The position numbers and the translations under genes were made by a program. From Sphingomonas sp. MA1305 (lineage in GTDB: Bacteria > Pseudomonadota > Alphaproteobacteria > Sphingomonadales > Sphingomonadaceae): 64,000 nucleotides of DNA. The notes below the pieces were generated by a model. The model was given only the letters and a program-made list of their open reading frames with translations, was not told the origin of the DNA and searched no databases. Positions 1 to 9,836 of this stretch are shown in pieces (position 1 is the stretch's first letter; the number at the start of each line of letters is the position of its first letter). The stretch lies in assembly GCF_016107325.1 (NCBI RefSeq), contig NZ_RCVT01000003.1, positions 372,001 to 436,000 on the forward strand, in the 5' to 3' direction.

Positions 1-522
1 GTGTCGAACGCGCTGGCGGTGCTGGCGGCGGTCGATGCGGCCGGCGCCGACCTCGGCCTTGCCGGACTCGCACTCGCCGAACTCGGCGGCCTCGTCGGCC
101 GCGGCGCGCGCTTCCTCGCCCCGGCCGCGGGCGGGGACATGCTGGTCATCGACGAAAGCTACAACGCCAATCCCGCCTCGATGCGCGCGACGCTGGCGGT
201 GCTGGCGCAGGAGCCGGGGCGCCACCTCGCCGTGCTCGGTGAGATGCGCGAGCTGGGCGACGACAGCGATGCCTATCATGCGGGGCTGGCCGAGCCGATC
301 GTCGCGGCGCGCGTCGAAACGGCGCTGCTCGTCGGCGAAGCGATGACGCCGCTCGTCAAGGCCCTTGAGGGGCGCGTCGATGTCGTCCATGTGCCCGACG
401 CCGCGACCGCCCTGGGCCGCCTTCGGGACCTGGCCCGTGCCGGCGACGCGGTGCTCGTCAAAGGATCGAATGGGGTGGGGCTGTCGCGGCTGGTCGCGGG
501 CCTTGGGGGCGGAACTACCTGA
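1..522 (+). CDS. murF: UDP-MurNAc-tripeptide:D-Ala-D-Ala ligase, C-terminal part
   Basis: This is the 3' end of murF, cut by the window edge; 173 codons remain of a family that is usually about 450 residues long, so the real start lies upstream. MurF adds D-alanyl-D-alanine to UDP-MurNAc-tripeptide in the cytoplasm, the last soluble precursor step. The central/C-terminal ligase signature [11 protein letters not shown] is present near residue 51, followed by an ELG motif (GEMRELGD) and the C-terminal [14 protein letters not shown] segment typical of MurF. The stop is one base before the mraY start codon, in line with translational coupling in the dcw operon. The GTG at base 1 is simply the first codon in frame and should not be read as the start. 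Confidence 0.93.
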   Translation: MSNALAVLAAVDAAGADLGLAGLALAELGGLVGRGARFLAPAAGGDMLVIDESYNANPASMRATLAVLAQEPGRHLAVLGEMRELGDDSDAYHAGLAEPIVAARVETALLVGEAMTPLVKALEGRVDVVHVPDAATALGRLRDLARAGDAVLVKGSNGVGLSRLVAGLGGGTT

Positions 523-523
523 T

Positions 524-1594
524 ATGTTGTACTGGATCGCCGAGCACCTGAGGTTCTCCGGGCTGCTGAACCTCATCCGCTACCAGTCCTTCCGGACCGG
601 GGCGGCGATCGCCACCGCGCTGTTCATCGGCCTGATCATCGGGCCGCGCTTCATCGGCTGGCTGCGCGTGCGGCAGGGCAAGGGGCAGCCGATCCGCGCG
701 GACGGACCGCAGACGCACCTCGCCAAGCGCGGCACGCCGACGATGGGCGGGCTGATGATCCTGACCAGCATGGCGCTGTCGATCCTGATCTGGATGGACG
801 TCGCCAATCCGTTCGTCTGGGCGTGCCTGTTCGTGACGCTCGGGTTCGGCGCGATTGGTTTCCTCGACGACTATGACAAGGTGCGCAAGGCGAGCACCGC
901 CGGCGTGTCCGGGCGCACCCGGCTGCTGCTGGAATTCGCCATCGCCGGCATCGCCGCCTGGATCATCATGGGCCAGAACGGGCCGCATCTGTACCTGCCG
1001 TTCACCAACCGGCTGTACCTCGACCTCGGCTATTTCTACCTGGTGTTCGCGGCGTTCACGATCGTCGCCTTCGGCAACGCGGTGAACCTGACCGACGGGC
1101 TGGACGGACTGGCGACGATGCCGGTGATCATCGCCAGCGTCACCTTCGCGATCATCACCTATCTCGCCGGCAACGTGAAGTTCGCCGAATATCTGGGCAT
1201 CGCGCATGTGCCGGGGGCGGGCGAGCTCGCCATCTTCTGCGGCGCGGTGATCGGCGCCGGCCTCGCCTTCCTGTGGTTCAATGCGCCGCCGGCCGCGGTG
1301 TTCATGGGCGACACCGGCAGCCTCGCGCTGGGCGGCGCGCTCGGCACGATCGCGGTGGTGGCGCATCACGAGATCGTGCTCGGCATCGTCGGCGGCCTAT
1401 TCGTCGTCGAGGCGCTGAGCGTCATCATCCAGGTGTTCTTCTACAAGCGCACCGGCAAGCGCGTGTTCCGCATGGCGCCGATCCACCATCATTTCGAGCA
1501 ATTGGGCTGGAGCGAGCCGACCGTCGTGATCCGCTTCTGGATCATCAGCCTGGTGCTGGCCCTGGCCGGCCTGTCGACGTTGAAGCTGCGGTGA
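524..1594 (+). CDS. mraY: Phospho-MurNAc-pentapeptide transferase
   Basis: MraY transfers phospho-MurNAc-pentapeptide from UDP to undecaprenyl phosphate, giving lipid I at the inner face of the cytoplasmic membrane. The 356-residue product has about ten hydrophobic segments. It carries the family signatures GFLDDYDK (Asp-Asp pair), [28 protein letters not shown] and the late [13 protein letters not shown] histidine cluster. The ATG at 524 is chosen because it gives the normal MraY N-terminus ([13 protein letters not shown]) and follows the murF stop by one base. An upstream in-frame start inside murF would add 53 residues that do not resemble the family. Confidence 0.96.
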   Translation: MLYWIAEHLRFSGLLNLIRYQSFRTGAAIATALFIGLIIGPRFIGWLRVRQGKGQPIRADGPQTHLAKRGTPTMGGLMILTSMALSILIWMDVANPFVWACLFVTLGFGAIGFLDDYDKVRKASTAGVSGRTRLLLEFAIAGIAAWIIMGQNGPHLYLPFTNRLYLDLGYFYLVFAAFTIVAFGNAVNLTDGLDGLATMPVIIASVTFAIITYLAGNVKFAEYLGIAHVPGAGELAIFCGAVIGAGLAFLWFNAPPAAVFMGDTGSLALGGALGTIAVVAHHEIVLGIVGGLFVVEALSVIIQVFFYKRTGKRVFRMAPIHHHFEQLGWSEPTVVIRFWIISLVLALAGLSTLKLR

Positions 1595-2898
1595 TCGTTT
1601 CCCAGGCCTGGGCGGGGCGGCGCTATGCGGTGCTGGGGCTGGCGCGCTCCGGCATGGCGACGGTGCGCGCGCTTGCCGCGGCGGGCGCGCATGTCGTCGC
1701 CTGGGACAGCGATGCCGCGGCGCGCGAGCGGGCGGCGGCGGTCGACGGCGTCATCGTCCACGATCCGGCGCTGCTCGACCTGAGCGGAGCGGCGGGGCTG
1801 GTCGTCTCGCCCGGCGTGCCGCTCAACACCCATCCGCTGGTGGCGCAGGCCCGCGCGGCCGGCGTGCCGGTGATCGGCGACATCGAGCTGTTCGCCCAGG
1901 CGCGCGCCGAGCTGCCGCCGCACAAGGTCGTCGGCATCACCGGCACCAACGGCAAGTCGACCACGACCGCGCTGGTCCACCATATCCTGAAGACCGCGGG
2001 CGTGCCGACGCTGATGGGCGGCAACATCGGCCTGCCGATCCTCGAGCAGGCGCCGCTGGAGCCGAATGCGCAGGGGGGCGGCGTCTATGTGCTGGAGCTG
2101 TCGAGCTACCAGATCGACCTGACGCAGAGCCTCGATTGCGACGTGGCGGTGCTGCTCAATATTACGCCCGATCACCTCGATCGCTACGATGGGTTCGAGG
2201 CGTACGCCGCGTCGAAGGCGCGGCTGTTCGCGATGCAATCGGCGGCGCATGAGGCCGTGATCGGCATCGGCGATACCGCCTCGGCGCAGATCGCCGGTAC
2301 GCTGGCATCGCGGGCGGACCGGCTGACCAAGATCGCGGCCGGCCAATGCCTCGACCAATCGCGCTGGCCGGCGCTGCAGGGGCCGCATAACGCGCAGAAC
2401 GCGCTCGCCGCGATCGCCGTGGCGAACGCGCTGGGGCTGGCGCCCGAGGCGATCGAGCAGGGACTGGCAACCTACAGCAGCCTTCCGCACCGCATGGAAA
2501 CGGTCGCGACGCGCAACGGCGTCGCCTTCGTCGACGACAGCAAGGCGACCAACCCCGAAAGCACCGCCCCCGCGCTCGGCGCGTTCGAGCGCATCCACTG
2601 GATCGTCGGCGGCAAGCGCAAGGGCGACGACCTCGACGCCTGCGCTCCGTATCTCGACCGCGTCGCCGCCGCTTATACGATCGGCGAAGCGGGGCCCTTG
2701 TTCTCCGACCTGCTGAAGGGACGCGTTCCCGTCGTGGAACAGGCGGGCGACCTCGTCACCGCCGTCCGCCACGCCGCCGCGGCGGCCCGGCCGGGAGAGA
2801 CTGTGCTCTTGTCGCCGGCCTGTGCTAGCTTCGACCAGTTCCGCGATTATGAGGATCGGGGGCGGGCATTCCGCGCGGCGGTGGAGGCATTGGACTAA
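1591..2898 (+). CDS. murD: UDP-MurNAc-L-Ala:D-Glu ligase
   Basis: MurD adds D-glutamate to UDP-MurNAc-L-alanine. The protein of 435 residues has an N-terminal Rossmann-like UDP-binding region ([15 protein letters not shown]), the Mur ligase P-loop [12 protein letters not shown], the substrate region LELSSYQID, the [12 protein letters not shown] motif and [14 protein letters not shown] at 1591 is taken as start because it overlaps the mraY stop by four bases (GTGA) and yields a normal-length N-terminus; the longer open frame to the left lies wholly inside mraY. The 3' end shares one base with the ftsW start. Confidence 0.95.
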   Translation: MIVSQAWAGRRYAVLGLARSGMATVRALAAAGAHVVAWDSDAAARERAAAVDGVIVHDPALLDLSGAAGLVVSPGVPLNTHPLVAQARAAGVPVIGDIELFAQARAELPPHKVVGITGTNGKSTTTALVHHILKTAGVPTLMGGNIGLPILEQAPLEPNAQGGGVYVLELSSYQIDLTQSLDCDVAVLLNITPDHLDRYDGFEAYAASKARLFAMQSAAHEAVIGIGDTASAQIAGTLASRADRLTKIAAGQCLDQSRWPALQGPHNAQNALAAIAVANALGLAPEAIEQGLATYSSLPHRMETVATRNGVAFVDDSKATNPESTAPALGAFERIHWIVGGKRKGDDLDACAPYLDRVAAAYTIGEAGPLFSDLLKGRVPVVEQAGDLVTAVRHAAAAARPGETVLLSPACASFDQFRDYEDRGRAFRAAVEALD

Positions 2899-4136
2899 TG
2901 GCGACACGGACGGATGCGGTGCCCGGTGCGGGGCGCGACAGCCTGATCGCCAAGGTCAAGCGTCGCGGCGGGCGTGGCGATCGTTCGCCGCTCGGCACCT
3001 GGTTCTGGGACATCGACCGGATGCTGCTGCTGCTGACGCTGTTCCTGATCGCGATCGGGCTGGTGGCGGTGGCGGCGGCGAGCCCGGCGACCGCGGTCCG
3101 CTATTCGGGCGAGCACCACAAATTCACGCCGCTCTACTATTTCTGGCGGCAGCTGATGTGGGTCGGCCTGTCGCTGCCCGTGCTGTTTGGCGTGTCGATG
3201 CTGCCGGTCGCCACCGCGCGGCGGCTGGCGCTGGGCGGCGCGGCGCTGTTCGCTTTCCTGCTCGCGGTGACGCCGTTCATCGGCGCGGTGCACAATGGCG
3301 CGCGGCGCTGGATCGGCGTCGGCATCGCCGAATTCCAGCCGTCCGAGTTCTTGAAGCCGCTGTTCATCGTCGCCGTCGCCTGGGTGCTGTCGCTGAAGGT
3401 GAAGGATCAGGAGCTGCCGACGGTGGTGATCACCGGCGCGATGACCGCATTGGTCGCCGGCCTGCTGATGCTGCAGCCGGATTTCGGGCAGACGGTGATC
3501 TTCTGCTTGGTCTGGATGGCGCTGCTGATGATCGCGGGGACGCCGATGCGCGTGCTCGGCGGGATCATCGCCATGGTGCCGGTAGGGCTGGGCGCGGCCT
3601 ATATGTTCTACAGTACGGCGCGCGCGCGCATCGACGCCTTTCTGTTCCCGGGCGTCGACGGCGAGGGGGCGGGCGACCATTTCCAGACCAACGCCGCGCA
3701 TGCGACGATCACCGCCGGCGGCTGGACGGGCACCGGGCCGGGCGGCGGCGTCGCCAAATTCGGCCTGCCCGAAGCGCATACCGATTATATCTTTTCGGTG
3801 ATCGGCGAGGAGTTCGGACTGATCGCCTGCGCCGTGATCGCCGTCGTGTTCCTGGCGATCGTCGTGCGGGTCTTCGTCAAGCTGCTCGACGAGCAGGATG
3901 AATTCAAGCTGCTTGCGGCGAGCGGGCTGGCGGTGCAATTCGGTGCGCAGGCGCTGGTGTCGATGGCGGTGAACACGGGGCTGGCGCCGTCCAAGGGGAT
4001 GACGCTGCCGTTCATCAGCTACGGCGGATCGTCGATGATCGCGCTGTCGATCGGCATGGGGCTGCTGCTCGCCTTCACGCGGCGCAACCCGTTCCTGACG
4101 CGCAGTCCCTATGTGGTGAGATGGGGTTCGAATTGA
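2898..4136 (+). CDS. ftsW: Lipid II polymerase / divisome protein FtsW
   Basis: FtsW is the SEDS-family septal peptidoglycan glycosyltransferase that works with a class B PBP at the division site. The 412-residue product has a basic cytoplasmic N-terminal stretch of about 45 residues (RRGGRGDRSP), then roughly ten membrane segments. SEDS landmarks include the NGARRWIGVG loop, QPSEFLKP, PDFGQTVIF and the C-terminal LPFISYGGSS...RRNP ending. The ATG overlaps the last base of the murD stop (TAATG), a coupled start. It lies within the dcw order murD-ftsW-murG. Confidence 0.95.
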   Translation: MATRTDAVPGAGRDSLIAKVKRRGGRGDRSPLGTWFWDIDRMLLLLTLFLIAIGLVAVAAASPATAVRYSGEHHKFTPLYYFWRQLMWVGLSLPVLFGVSMLPVATARRLALGGAALFAFLLAVTPFIGAVHNGARRWIGVGIAEFQPSEFLKPLFIVAVAWVLSLKVKDQELPTVVITGAMTALVAGLLMLQPDFGQTVIFCLVWMALLMIAGTPMRVLGGIIAMVPVGLGAAYMFYSTARARIDAFLFPGVDGEGAGDHFQTNAAHATITAGGWTGTGPGGGVAKFGLPEAHTDYIFSVIGEEFGLIACAVIAVVFLAIVVRVFVKLLDEQDEFKLLAASGLAVQFGAQALVSMAVNTGLAPSKGMTLPFISYGGSSMIALSIGMGLLLAFTRRNPFLTRSPYVVRWGSN

Positions 4137-5290
4137 GCAAGCATTACGTCCTCGCCGCCGGTGGTACGGGGGGGCATATGGTGCCCGCCGCGGCGCTGGC
4201 CGCGGAACTGACGAAGCGCGGGCATCGCGTCGCGCTGGTCAGCGATGCGCGCGGCGTGCGCTTCCCCGGCCTGTTCGACGGCATCCAGACGCACGTCCTG
4301 CCCGCCGGCCGTTTCCAGTTGAAGAGGCCACAGGGCTGGCCCGGTGCCGTGCGGGAGATGCTGCGCGGCCGGGCGATGGCGCGCGAATTGTACCGGACGT
4401 TCAAGCCGGCGGCGGTGATCGGCTTCGGCGGCTATCCCGCCTTTCCGGCGCTGCTGGCCGCGTTTGCGGAGAAGATCCCGACCGCGGTGCATGAGCAGAA
4501 TGCGGTGCTGGGGCGCGTCAACCGCGTCGTCGCCGGGCGGGTGGAGGCGATCGCGACCTCCTATGCGGACACCGCGCGGTTGCCGGCGAAGCTCGCCGGC
4601 AAGGTGCATCTGATCGGCAATCCGGTGCGCGAGGCGGTGCTCGCCTTGCGCGCCAAGCCCTTTCCGCTGCTGGAGGAGGACGGCATCTTCCGCGTGCTCG
4701 TCACCGGCGGCAGCCAGGGCGCGAGCGTGCTGAGCCAGGTGGTGCCCGACGGTCTGGCGATGCTGCCCGTCACCTTCCGCCGCCGGTTGCAGGTAACGCA
4801 GCAGGCGCGGATCGAGGATATCGACGCGGTGCGCGCCAAATATGCCGAGCATCAGATTCCGGCGGAGCTCGCTACCTATCTGCCCGACATGCCGGAACAG
4901 CTCGCCTGGGCGCATCTGGTGATCGGCCGTGCCGGCGCCTCGACGATCGCGGAGCTGACGGCGGCCGGGCGGCCGGCGATCCTGGTGCCGCTGCCGTCCG
5001 CGACGGACGACCATCAGACCGCCAATGCGCGCGAGATGACCAGGGCGGGCGGCGCGCGGACGATCCCGCAGGGAGAGTTCACCGCCAAGGAGCTCGCCAA
5101 GCAGATGCAGAAGCTGGGCCTCGACCCTGCCGCACTCGAAAATGCGGCGGCGCGGGCGAAGAGCGTCGGCCGGCCGAATGCCGTCGGCGACCTCGCCGAT
5201 CTGGTCGAGAGCCTGGATGCACCGCTCGCCCGCTTGCCGGTCGGCAAGCCGGTCAAGCCGAAGCCCGTATTGGCGGGGGCGGGCGCATGA
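4121..5290 (+). CDS. murG: UDP-GlcNAc transferase MurG
   Basis: MurG transfers GlcNAc from UDP-GlcNAc to lipid I, making lipid II on the cytoplasmic membrane face. The product is 389 residues with the N-terminal [10 protein letters not shown] loop, [20 protein letters not shown] and the donor-binding region [10 protein letters not shown] and [11 protein letters not shown]. The ATG at 4121 overlaps ftsW by 16 bases. A TTG at 4133, closer to the ftsW stop, is a possible alternative that would remove only four residues. The C-terminus has a proline/lysine-rich tail of about 25 residues after the fold. Confidence 0.95.
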   Translation: MGFELSKHYVLAAGGTGGHMVPAAALAAELTKRGHRVALVSDARGVRFPGLFDGIQTHVLPAGRFQLKRPQGWPGAVREMLRGRAMARELYRTFKPAAVIGFGGYPAFPALLAAFAEKIPTAVHEQNAVLGRVNRVVAGRVEAIATSYADTARLPAKLAGKVHLIGNPVREAVLALRAKPFPLLEEDGIFRVLVTGGSQGASVLSQVVPDGLAMLPVTFRRRLQVTQQARIEDIDAVRAKYAEHQIPAELATYLPDMPEQLAWAHLVIGRAGASTIAELTAAGRPAILVPLPSATDDHQTANAREMTRAGGARTIPQGEFTAKELAKQMQKLGLDPAALENAAARAKSVGRPNAVGDLADLVESLDAPLARLPVGKPVKPKPVLAGAGA

Positions 5291-6705
5291 TCCGCGGCGT
5301 CCATACCGACATCGGCCCGATCCATTTCGTCGGCATCGGCGGCATCGGCATGTCCGGCATCGCCGAGGTGATGAAGAACCTTGGCTATACGGTGCAGGGC
5401 TCCGACGTCGCCGAAGGCTATGTCGTGCAGGGACTGCGCGACAAGGGCATCGCGGTGACGATCGGCCATGCGGCGGAAAATGTCGCCGAGGCGGCGGTGG
5501 TCGTCACCTCGACCGCGATCACCCGCTCCAATCCCGAAGTGGAAGCGGCGCTGGAGCGGCGCATCCCCGTCGTTCGCCGCGCGGAGATGCTCGCCGAGCT
5601 GATGCGGCTGAAGCAGACGGTGGCGGTCGCGGGGACGCACGGCAAGACGACGACGACCTCGATGGTCGCGGCGCTGCTCGACGCGGGCGGGATCGACCCG
5701 ACCGTGATCAACGGCGGCATCATCAACAGCTACGGATCGAACGCGCGGCTCGGCGCCTCCGACTGGATGGTGGTCGAGGCGGACGAGAGCGACGGCAGCT
5801 TCCTACGCCTCGACGGCACGATCGCGGTGGTCACCAACATCGATCCCGAGCATCTCGACCATTACGGCAGCTTCGACGCGGTCAAGGACGCGTTCGTCGA
5901 GTTCGTCGAGAACGTACCCTTTTATGGCGCGGCCTTGCTGTGCCTCGATCATCCGGAGGTGCAGAACGTGCTGCCGCGGGTGCGCGACCGGCGCGTCGTC
6001 ACCTACGGTTTCTCGGCGCAGGCGGACATCCGCGGCACCGACGTCACGCCGGTGCCGGGCGGCAACCGCTTCGCCTGCGTGATCCGGCAGCGAGACGGGT
6101 CGACGCGGACGATCGACAATGTCGAGCTGCCCATGCCCGGCCGGCACAATGTCCAGAACGCGCTGGCCGCGATCGGCGTCGCGCTCGAACTCGGCATCGA
6201 CGATGCCACGATCGCCAAGGGCTTCGAGGCGTTCGGGGGGGTCAAGCGCCGCTTCACCAAGGTCGGCGAGATCGCGCTCGACGGCGGCAGCGTGACGGTG
6301 ATCGACGATTACGGTCATCATCCGGTCGAGATCCGCGCGGTGCTCGCCGCGGCGCGCGAAGGCGCGCGGGGCCGGGTGATCGCGGTGGTGCAGCCGCATC
6401 GCTATTCGCGTCTCGGCAATCTGATGGAGGAGTTTCAGACCGCCTTCAACGACGCCGACCGCGTGCTGGTCACCCCCGTCTATGCCGCGGGCGAGGCGCC
6501 GGTGCCCGGCGTCGATGCCGAAGCGTTGGTCGAGGGGCTGAAGCGACGCGGCCACCGCTCCGCCGCCGTCGTCGCCGATGCGGATGCGCTGGCCACGGAA
6601 TTGGCGGGGACGATCCAGGCGGACGATATGATCGTCTGCCTGGGGGCGGGTGACATCACCAAATGGGCGGCCGGACTGGCCGCGGCGATCGAGGCACGGC
6701 GATGA
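5287..6705 (+). CDS. murC: UDP-MurNAc:L-Ala ligase
   Basis: MurC charges UDP-MurNAc with L-alanine, the first amino acid of the stem peptide. The 472-residue protein shows the N-terminal [14 protein letters not shown] nucleotide fold, P-loop [13 protein letters not shown], the [10 protein letters not shown] segment, [11 protein letters not shown] and the C-terminal [12 protein letters not shown] plus PHRYSRL motifs that mark MurC among Mur ligases. The start is in an ATGA overlap with murG, and the stop overlaps a small downstream gene, so it is one translational chain. Confidence 0.96.
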   Translation: MIRGVHTDIGPIHFVGIGGIGMSGIAEVMKNLGYTVQGSDVAEGYVVQGLRDKGIAVTIGHAAENVAEAAVVVTSTAITRSNPEVEAALERRIPVVRRAEMLAELMRLKQTVAVAGTHGKTTTTSMVAALLDAGGIDPTVINGGIINSYGSNARLGASDWMVVEADESDGSFLRLDGTIAVVTNIDPEHLDHYGSFDAVKDAFVEFVENVPFYGAALLCLDHPEVQNVLPRVRDRRVVTYGFSAQADIRGTDVTPVPGGNRFACVIRQRDGSTRTIDNVELPMPGRHNVQNALAAIGVALELGIDDATIAKGFEAFGGVKRRFTKVGEIALDGGSVTVIDDYGHHPVEIRAVLAAAREGARGRVIAVVQPHRYSRLGNLMEEFQTAFNDADRVLVTPVYAAGEAPVPGVDAEALVEGLKRRGHRSAAVVADADALATELAGTIQADDMIVCLGAGDITKWAAGLAAAIEARR

Positions 6706-6902
6706 ACGATTGGTTCGATGCAAGTCTGCGCTTCCAAAAGCAGATCCTCGACGCGCAACGCCGCACGCTGGAGGCGGGCAGCCAAGCGGTCGGGGCGGGC
6801 GATGCGCTGGTCCAGGTGCAGGAGGCGACGCGCAAGGCCGCCGAAGCCAACCTCGCGGCGTTCCAGGCCTGGGCGCGACTATGGGGTGCCGGGCCGTGGT
6901 GA
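6702..6902 (+). CDS. Small helical protein between murC and murB
   Basis: An ORF of 66 residues fills the gap between murC and murB without spare bases: its ATG overlaps the murC stop (ATGA) and its stop overlaps the murB GTG (GTGA). The product starts [20 protein letters not shown] and is rich in Ala, Gln and Glu, with a likely amphipathic helix over most of its length and no membrane segment. The pattern resembles a short phasin-like helix, but that is a guess from composition. The tight coupling on both sides and codon use like the neighbours argue that it is real. No function can be assigned; a role in wall synthesis is only suggested by position. Confidence 0.8.
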   Translation: MNDWFDASLRFQKQILDAQRRTLEAGSQAVGAGDALVQVQEATRKAAEANLAAFQAWARLWGAGPW

Positions 6903-7801
6903 ACGCCGACGCCATCGCCATGCCGGCGGTCCGCGGCCGCCTGACCCGCAGCGCGCCGCTCGCGCCTTTGGTCTGGTTCAAGGCGGGCGGCGCGGCGGAA
7001 TGGCTGTTCGAGCCGGCGGATGTTGACGATCTCGCCGACTTCCTCGCCGCGCTCGACCCTGCGGTGATGGTGATGGCGCTCGGTCTCGGGTCCAATCTGA
7101 TCGTCCGCGACGGCGGCGTGCCGGGCGTGGTGGTGCGATTGGGCAAGGCCTTCGCCAAGGTCGAGGCGATCGACGCGACGACGCTGCGCTGCGGCGGTGG
7201 GGCGAGCGGCATCCTGGTGTCCTCGACCGCGCGCGATGCGGGCATCGGCGGCGTCGAGTTCCTGCGCTCGATCCCCGGCACGGTCGGCGGCTTCGTCCGC
7301 ATGAACGGCGGCGCCTATGGGCGCGAGGTCAAGGACGTGCTGATCGAGGCCGATGTCGTTCTGCGCTCGGGCGAGCGGCGCACGCTGAGCCTCGGCGATC
7401 TCGGCTATACCTATCGCCATTCGGCGCTGCCCGACGGCGCGGTGGTCGTGTCGGCGATCTTCCGCGGCATGCCGGCCGAGCCGGCGGCGATCCAGACGGA
7501 GATGGATCGCATCGCCGCCGCGCGCGAGGCGTCGCAGCCGTTGCGATCCAAGACCGGCGGGTCGACGTTCAAGAACCCGGACGGCCACAAGGCCTGGGCG
7601 CTGGTCGATGCCGCCGGCTGTCGCGGCTTGCGTCGCGGCGATGCGCAGGTATCTGAGAAACATACGAATTTCCTGCTCAACTTGGGTGCGGCGACGAGCG
7701 CGGAGATCGAGGGGCTGGGCGAAGAGGTGCGGGACAAGGTGAAGGCGCATTGCGGGGTGACATTGGAGTGGGAAATCCAGCGGGTGGGGGTGGGGGCGTG
7801 A
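6899..7801 (+). CDS. murB: UDP-N-acetylenolpyruvoylglucosamine reductase
   Basis: MurB is the FAD enzyme that reduces UDP-GlcNAc-enolpyruvate to UDP-MurNAc. The 300-residue protein has the FAD-binding motifs LGLGSNLIVRDGG and SIPGTVGGFVRMNGGAYGRE, the YRHSALP substrate loop, and GGSTFKNP with the catalytic serine, followed by SEKHTNFLLN near the end. Length and absence of the long loop fit the type II (short) MurB class. GTG at 6899 is selected for its four-base overlap with the preceding small gene; GTG at 6896 is equally possible. Upstream in-frame codons lie within the small gene. Confidence 0.94.
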   Translation: MNADAIAMPAVRGRLTRSAPLAPLVWFKAGGAAEWLFEPADVDDLADFLAALDPAVMVMALGLGSNLIVRDGGVPGVVVRLGKAFAKVEAIDATTLRCGGGASGILVSSTARDAGIGGVEFLRSIPGTVGGFVRMNGGAYGREVKDVLIEADVVLRSGERRTLSLGDLGYTYRHSALPDGAVVVSAIFRGMPAEPAAIQTEMDRIAAAREASQPLRSKTGGSTFKNPDGHKAWALVDAAGCRGLRRGDAQVSEKHTNFLLNLGAATSAEIEGLGEEVRDKVKAHCGVTLEWEIQRVGVGA

Positions 7802-7815
7802 TTGCCGTGAATCCA

Positions 7816-7943
7816 GTCCTCCCCGGAACGGGGAGGGGGACCATGCGCAGCATGGTGGAGGGGGCTCTCCACCCGCGCTGCGCTCCATGGGCCCCCCCCT
7901 CCGTCAGCGCTCTGCGCTGCCACCTCCCCGTGCCGGGGAGGAT
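7816..7943. repeat. GC-rich inverted repeat, copy A (murB-ddl)
   Basis: A 128-bp element fills nearly all of the murB-ddl gap. Its left end reads TCCTCCCCGGAACGGGGAGG and its right end CCTCCCCGTGCCGGGGAGGA, near-inverse copies of each other; inner arms carry GGTGGAGGGGGC and its complement with small GC hairpins (ATGCGCAGCAT). The same ends recur at 44539, 44996, 46123 and 46254. The right end supplies GGAGG five bases before the ddl ATG, so the element appears to serve as the ddl ribosome-binding site. Confidence 0.85.
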
Positions 7944-7946
7944 TTA

Positions 7947-8888
7947 ATGCAGCCGCTCCACATCGCGGTCCTGATGGGCGGCTGGTCCGCCGAGCGTCCC
8001 GTGTCGCTGATGTCCGGCGCCGGCGTCGCCGATGCGCTGGAGGCGAATGGCCATCGCGTCACCCGCATCGACATGGGCCGGGACGTCGCGGCGCGGCTCG
8101 CCGAGGCGAAGCCCGACCTCGTCTTCAACGCGCTGCACGGTTCGCCCGGCGAGGACGGCACGGTGCAGGGCATGCTCGACCTGATGGGCATCCCCTATAC
8201 CCATTCGGGTCTCGCCACGTCGGTGATCGCGATCGACAAGGTGCTGACCAAGCAGGCGCTGGTGCCCGCCGGCATCCCGATGCCGGGCGGCCGGGTGGTC
8301 CAGTCGGCCGACGTGTTCGAGGGCGATCCGATCGCGCGGCCTTATGTGCTCAAGCCCGTCAACGAGGGCTCGTCGGTCGGCGTCGCGATCGTCACCGCCG
8401 ACGGCAATTACGGCAATCCGATCGGCCGCGACGTGGAGGGGCCGTGGCAGGAGTTCGACGAGCTGCTCGCCGAACCCTATGTGCGCGGGCGTGAGCTGAC
8501 GACGGCGGTGCTCGGCAACCGGGCGCTCGGCGTCACCGAGCTGAAGCCCAAGAACGGCTGGTACGACTTCGACGCGAAATATACCGACGGCCTGACCGAG
8601 CACGTCTGCCCCGCCGATATCCCGGATCATATCGCCGATGCGTGCAAGCGACTGGCGCTGGAGGCGCATCGCCTGCTCGGCTGCAAGGGCGCGAGCCGCT
8701 CCGACTTCCGCTGGGACGACGAACGCGGCGTCGACGGCCTGTTCCTGCTGGAGGTCAACACCCAGCCCGGCATGACGCCGCTTAGCCTGGTGCCCGAACA
8801 GGCGCGGCATATCGGCATGAGCTACGAACAGCTGGTTCAGGCGATCGTCGACGAGGCGCTCGCCGATGCGAAGGCGCGCGACGGATGA
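7947..8888 (+). CDS. ddl: D-alanine--D-alanine ligase
   Basis: Ddl makes the D-Ala-D-Ala dipeptide used by MurF. It is an ATP-grasp enzyme of 313 residues: N-terminal MGGWSAERPVSL, NALHGSPGEDGTVQGML, the ATP-grasp strand LKPVNEGSSVGVAIV, the metal region RSDFRW and LLEVNTQPGMTPLSLVPEQA near the end. ATG at 7947 is supported by GGAGG five bases upstream, which is the terminal part of repeat copy A. An in-frame upstream codon at 7887 would put repeat-encoded residues at the N-terminus and is unlikely. It overlaps ftsQ by four bases. Confidence 0.95.
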   Translation: MQPLHIAVLMGGWSAERPVSLMSGAGVADALEANGHRVTRIDMGRDVAARLAEAKPDLVFNALHGSPGEDGTVQGMLDLMGIPYTHSGLATSVIAIDKVLTKQALVPAGIPMPGGRVVQSADVFEGDPIARPYVLKPVNEGSSVGVAIVTADGNYGNPIGRDVEGPWQEFDELLAEPYVRGRELTTAVLGNRALGVTELKPKNGWYDFDAKYTDGLTEHVCPADIPDHIADACKRLALEAHRLLGCKGASRSDFRWDDERGVDGLFLLEVNTQPGMTPLSLVPEQARHIGMSYEQLVQAIVDEALADAKARDG

Positions 8889-9820
8889 GCCGCACGATCA
8901 AGCGCGGCAGCCCGCCGCGCCGGCCCGCCCCGCGCAAGAAGCAGCCCGTCCGCAAGGTCGGGCTGTTCGAGCGTGCGGTCGGAGCGCTGCCGGTCAGCGA
9001 GACGACGATCCGCAAGGCGGCGACCTGGACGATCACCGGCGCCGGCGTCGCGGGCGCGCTCGCCATCCTGACCTGGATCGGCATCCCCGGCATGATCGGC
9101 ACCGCCGTCGCCGAAGGCGCCGGCCGCGCCGGCTTCCGCGTCGAGCAGATCGAGGTAACCGGCCTCAAGCGCATGGACCGGATGAGCGTCTATGCCGTCG
9201 CGCTCGACCAGCAGAGCCGCGCCATGCCGCTCGTCGACCTCGAATCGGTGCGCGAAAAGCTGCTCCGCTACGGCTGGATCGCGGACGCCCATGTCTCGCG
9301 GAGGCTGCCCGACACGCTGCTGATCGACATCATCGAGCGCGCGCCCGCCGCGGTGTGGCAGGACAATGGCCAGCTGACGCTGATCGACAAGGATGGCGTG
9401 TTGCTGGAGCCGGTGCGGGCGGAGGCGATGCCGGATCTGCCGCTGGTCATCGGCCCCGGTGCCGATCGGCAGGAACCCGGCTATCAGGCGCTGCTGGCCG
9501 CCGCACCCGCGCTGAAACCGCGCGTCAAGGCGGCGACCTGGATCGGCAATCGTCGCTGGGACCTGACGTTCGACACCGGCGAGACGCTGGCGCTGCCCGA
9601 GGATGGGGCGCCGGCGGCACTGCTCAAGTTCGCGGAGATGGACGGGGCGCGGCCACTGCTCGGCAAGGGCTGGGTGCGGTTCGACATGCGCGATCCCGCC
9701 AAGCTCGTGGTACGACGGCCGGACGCCAGCGTCGTCCATGCCTTGCCCGACCCGAGCGAGACGGAAGCGCCGGCGCCGGCAAGCAGGACAATCGCATCGG
9801 CGGGGGCGTCCGATGGTTAA
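8885..9820 (+). CDS. ftsQ: Cell division protein FtsQ
   Basis: FtsQ is a bitopic scaffold of the divisome that links FtsK to the later proteins. The 311-residue product has a strongly basic cytoplasmic N-terminus (KRGSPPRRPAPRKKQP), one membrane segment at about residues 48-72, a POTRA domain beginning at FRVEQIEVTGLKRM, and the FtsQ beta domain (GWIADAHVSRRLPDTLLIDIIERAPAAVW is split here by function into POTRA end and beta start). The start is an ATGA overlap with ddl. A short acidic/Ala-rich tail follows the beta domain. Confidence 0.92.
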   Translation: MSRTIKRGSPPRRPAPRKKQPVRKVGLFERAVGALPVSETTIRKAATWTITGAGVAGALAILTWIGIPGMIGTAVAEGAGRAGFRVEQIEVTGLKRMDRMSVYAVALDQQSRAMPLVDLESVREKLLRYGWIADAHVSRRLPDTLLIDIIERAPAAVWQDNGQLTLIDKDGVLLEPVRAEAMPDLPLVIGPGADRQEPGYQALLAAAPALKPRVKAATWIGNRRWDLTFDTGETLALPEDGAPAALLKFAEMDGARPLLGKGWVRFDMRDPAKLVVRRPDASVVHALPDPSETEAPAPASRTIASAGASDG

Positions 9821-9836
9821 GGGGGGCTGAGGCATC

